Positions 14,706 through 15,635 of a DNA stretch of 15,635 nt are shown here, one piece after another. This DNA comes from an uncultured Chlorobiota bacterium. Lineage in GTDB: Bacteria; Bacteroidota; Bacteroidia; Bacteroidales; JAADGE01. The stretch spans positions 1 through 15,635 of the forward strand of contig CAMZKI010000224.1 of assembly GCA_947311125.1 (NCBI GenBank), written 5' to 3'. The notes under the pieces are model-generated. The model saw nothing but the letters and a program-made list of their open reading frames with translations, ran no database searches and was not told the origin of the DNA. Each line of letters begins with the position of its first letter. Position 1 is the stretch's first letter. The position numbers and the translations under genes were made by a program.

Positions 14706-15433
14706 TGTCAAATAATTTGATTGTTAAAATATTGTCGGCTGTTTTTTTTCTGCTTTCACTTTTTTTAATCAGAGAAATATTCATTTCGTCATATAACGAA
14801 ATTCCTGAAAATGATATACTTTTAAAGTACGGAATTTTACTTTTGGCAGTTTTATTTTTGTTCTTATCGGCATTTTTCAGGCAAACCAAAACAATTTATA
14901 AAGAAGAAAAGAAATCAAAAAATATTAAAATAAATAATGAAAACGAACAACAGGAACTAACAAAAAGCAAAACAGAAGAGAAAATAAAGAATATTATTTC
15001 CTTAACCGAAAATAAAAATAACGACAGTATTTCCGAGAAAATACTGCAGGCATTTGCAAAAGAATTTCATATAGTTCAGGGTATTGTTTACCAAAAAGAA
15101 AAAGAAAAGTTTAAAATTTCGGCAACATATGCTTTGTACGGAAACAAAAATGATTATACATTCAGGGAAGGACAGGGAATTCCCGGACAAACAGCAAAAA
15201 ATCAAAAAATCAAGATTCTTACTGATATTCCGGAAGACTATATACAAGTTGTTTCAGGTTTGGGTGCAAGTTCTCCGAAAAATGTTGTTTTTATTCCCGT
15301 AACATCAAATAATCAAACAATTTCCATTATTGAAATTGCTCTTTTTGATGATTTTCCTGATGATTTTGAAAAATATTATCACGAATTAAATAAAGAATTA
15401 GCAAAAAATATTAATAATGCACAAAGTAATTAA
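14705..15433 (+). CDS. Membrane-anchored GAF-domain protein (242 aa)
   Basis: Two hydrophobic segments (about 7-27 and 40-58) with a short loop between them are followed by a charged linker (60-105) and a single GAF-like domain (about 105-235). The GAF core includes FREGQGIPGQTAKNQ, then KILTDIPEDYI, then VVFIPVTSNNQTISIIEIAL. No kinase, GGDEF or other output domain follows, so it would act as a sensor or scaffold in trans. The coding start overlaps the CheB stop by one base, so the CheR-like, CheB and GAF genes are probably translated together. The last 15 codons lie inside the terminal inverted repeat and overlap the nadC start by 17 nt. Confidence 0.82.
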   Translation: MSNNLIVKILSAVFFLLSLFLIREIFISSYNEIPENDILLKYGILLLAVLFLFLSAFFRQTKTIYKEEKKSKNIKINNENEQQELTKSKTEEKIKNIISLTENKNNDSISEKILQAFAKEFHIVQGIVYQKEKEKFKISATYALYGNKNDYTFREGQGIPGQTAKNQKIKILTDIPEDYIQVVSGLGASSPKNVVFIPVTSNNQTISIIEIALFDDFPDDFEKYYHELNKELAKNINNAQSN

Positions 15434-15527
15434 TGAATATATCGATAAATTGATAGATTTGGCAATTGCCGAAGATATAGGCGACGGCGACCATTCTTCA
15501 TTATCCTGTATCCCGGAAAACGAAGAA
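15417..15527 (+). CDS. nadC: N-terminal fragment of quinolinate phosphoribosyltransferase (nadC), interrupted by the fold-back
   Basis: The first 37 codons read MHKVINEYIDKLIDLAIAED, then IGDGDHSSLSCIPENEE. The A-x-x-EDIGDGDHSSLSCIP motif is the characteristic start of NadC, which converts quinolinate and phosphoribosyl pyrophosphate to nicotinate mononucleotide in NAD synthesis. The start overlaps the end of the GAF gene by 17 nt. A complete enzyme would be about 280 residues, but after Glu37 the frame enters the mirrored arm and no longer matches the family, so the rest is not in the window. The identification rests on the motif only. Confidence 0.8.
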
Positions 15528-15604
15528 TGGTCGCCGTCGCCTATATCTTCGTCAATTGACAAATCTATCAATTTATCGATATATTCATTAATTACTTTGT
15601 GCAT
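15494..15604 (-). pseudogene. Mirror-image copy of the nadC start, minus strand
   Basis: Read on the minus strand from ATG 15604, the right arm encodes the same NadC N-terminus with six substitutions: A16S, A18D, L29F, C31G, P33Q and E36D. Residue 18 and residues 29-36 depart from the usual NadC pattern, whereas the plus-strand version fits it. The plus-strand copy therefore looks original and this one is the derived or artefactual copy. It should not be counted as a second gene. Confidence 0.75.
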
Positions 15605-15635
15605 TATTAATATTTTTTGCTAATTCTTTATTTAA

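Larger units (their letters stand above)
15386..15635. repeat. Near-perfect terminal inverted repeat (fold-back), two 125-nt halves
   Basis: Position i pairs with position 31021 minus i from 15386/15635 to the centre at 15510/15511. The outer 76 bp (15386-15461 against 15560-15635) are perfect. Then come two mismatches (15462/15559 and 15469/15552), a perfect 30-bp block (15470-15499 against 15522-15551), and a central 22-nt loop (15500-15521) that is itself partly complementary (7 of 11 positions). The repeat extends to the last base of the window, so its true outer boundary is unknown. The left half continues the normal gene order, and the right half is the mirror copy. Confidence 0.97.

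Noticed and set aside
15398..15623. Two overlapping 68-residue open frames on opposite strands with almost the same sequence
   Set aside because: They arise from reading the same inverted repeat on both strands; beyond residue 37 each is the antisense of the other arm and matches no family.
1..15635. CRISPR array, tRNA, rRNA, transposase, integrase or phage genes
   Set aside because: No spaced direct repeats, cloverleaf, rRNA-like or recombinase motifs were seen.

Overview
The window looks like a chromosomal segment of a low-GC member of the Bacteroidota, probably an uncultured, possibly Bacteroidales-like lineage. The reasons are the AT-rich sequence, Bacteroidota-type promoters (TTG/TTTG, a spacer of about 17-22, then TAnnTTTG), lipoprotein signal peptides followed by acidic residues, and gene content typical of the phylum: SiaB/SiaC-family proteins, a TerB-ABCG transporter, alpha-glucan phosphorylase with a DUF3417-like N-terminus, and a greA-HIT pair. 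No tRNA, rRNA, CRISPR array, insertion sequence or phage gene was seen.

Layout. (1) 3-5346, plus strand: the 3' end of a SiaB-family kinase-like gene, a SiaC-family phosphoprotein gene, a 1089-residue TerB/ABCG-type transporter gene, then a lipoprotein gene and a small secreted-protein gene whose stop and start overlap (TAATG) behind a clear promoter. A bidirectional hairpin terminator closes the block. (2) 5438-10241, minus strand: alpha-glucan phosphorylase with its own promoter; a greA-HIT operon with a promoter, a hairpin leader and a terminator; and a Lys/Arg-rich secreted protein of unknown function. (3) 10298-10747, plus: a lipoprotein with a Rieske-like fold that lacks both histidine ligands. 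(4) 10756-13232, minus: a two-gene unit with an HMG-CoA-lyase-like enzyme upstream of 4-alpha-glucanotransferase (malQ). (5) 13316-15433, plus: a tight signalling cassette of degenerate CheR, stand-alone CheB methylesterase and a membrane-anchored GAF protein, running into the start of nadC (quinolinate phosphoribosyltransferase).

How the genes work together. GlgP and MalQ are the two core enzymes of intracellular alpha-glucan (glycogen/maltodextrin) breakdown, although they sit in separate transcription units here. GreA and the HIT protein are housekeeping. The SiaB/SiaC pair, and separately the CheR/CheB/GAF set, look like signalling modules whose inputs and outputs are not visible in the window.

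The most striking structure is at the right end. From 15386 to the last base the DNA is a near-perfect inverted repeat of two 125-nt halves centred at 15510/15511. It folds the end of the GAF gene and the first 37 codons of nadC back on themselves. It runs exactly to the window end and is seeded by a natural TTCTTC/GAAGAA quasi-palindrome, so a fold-back chimera or contig-end artefact is the leading explanation. A few arm mismatches and the chance of a real palindromic rearrangement keep it worth checking.
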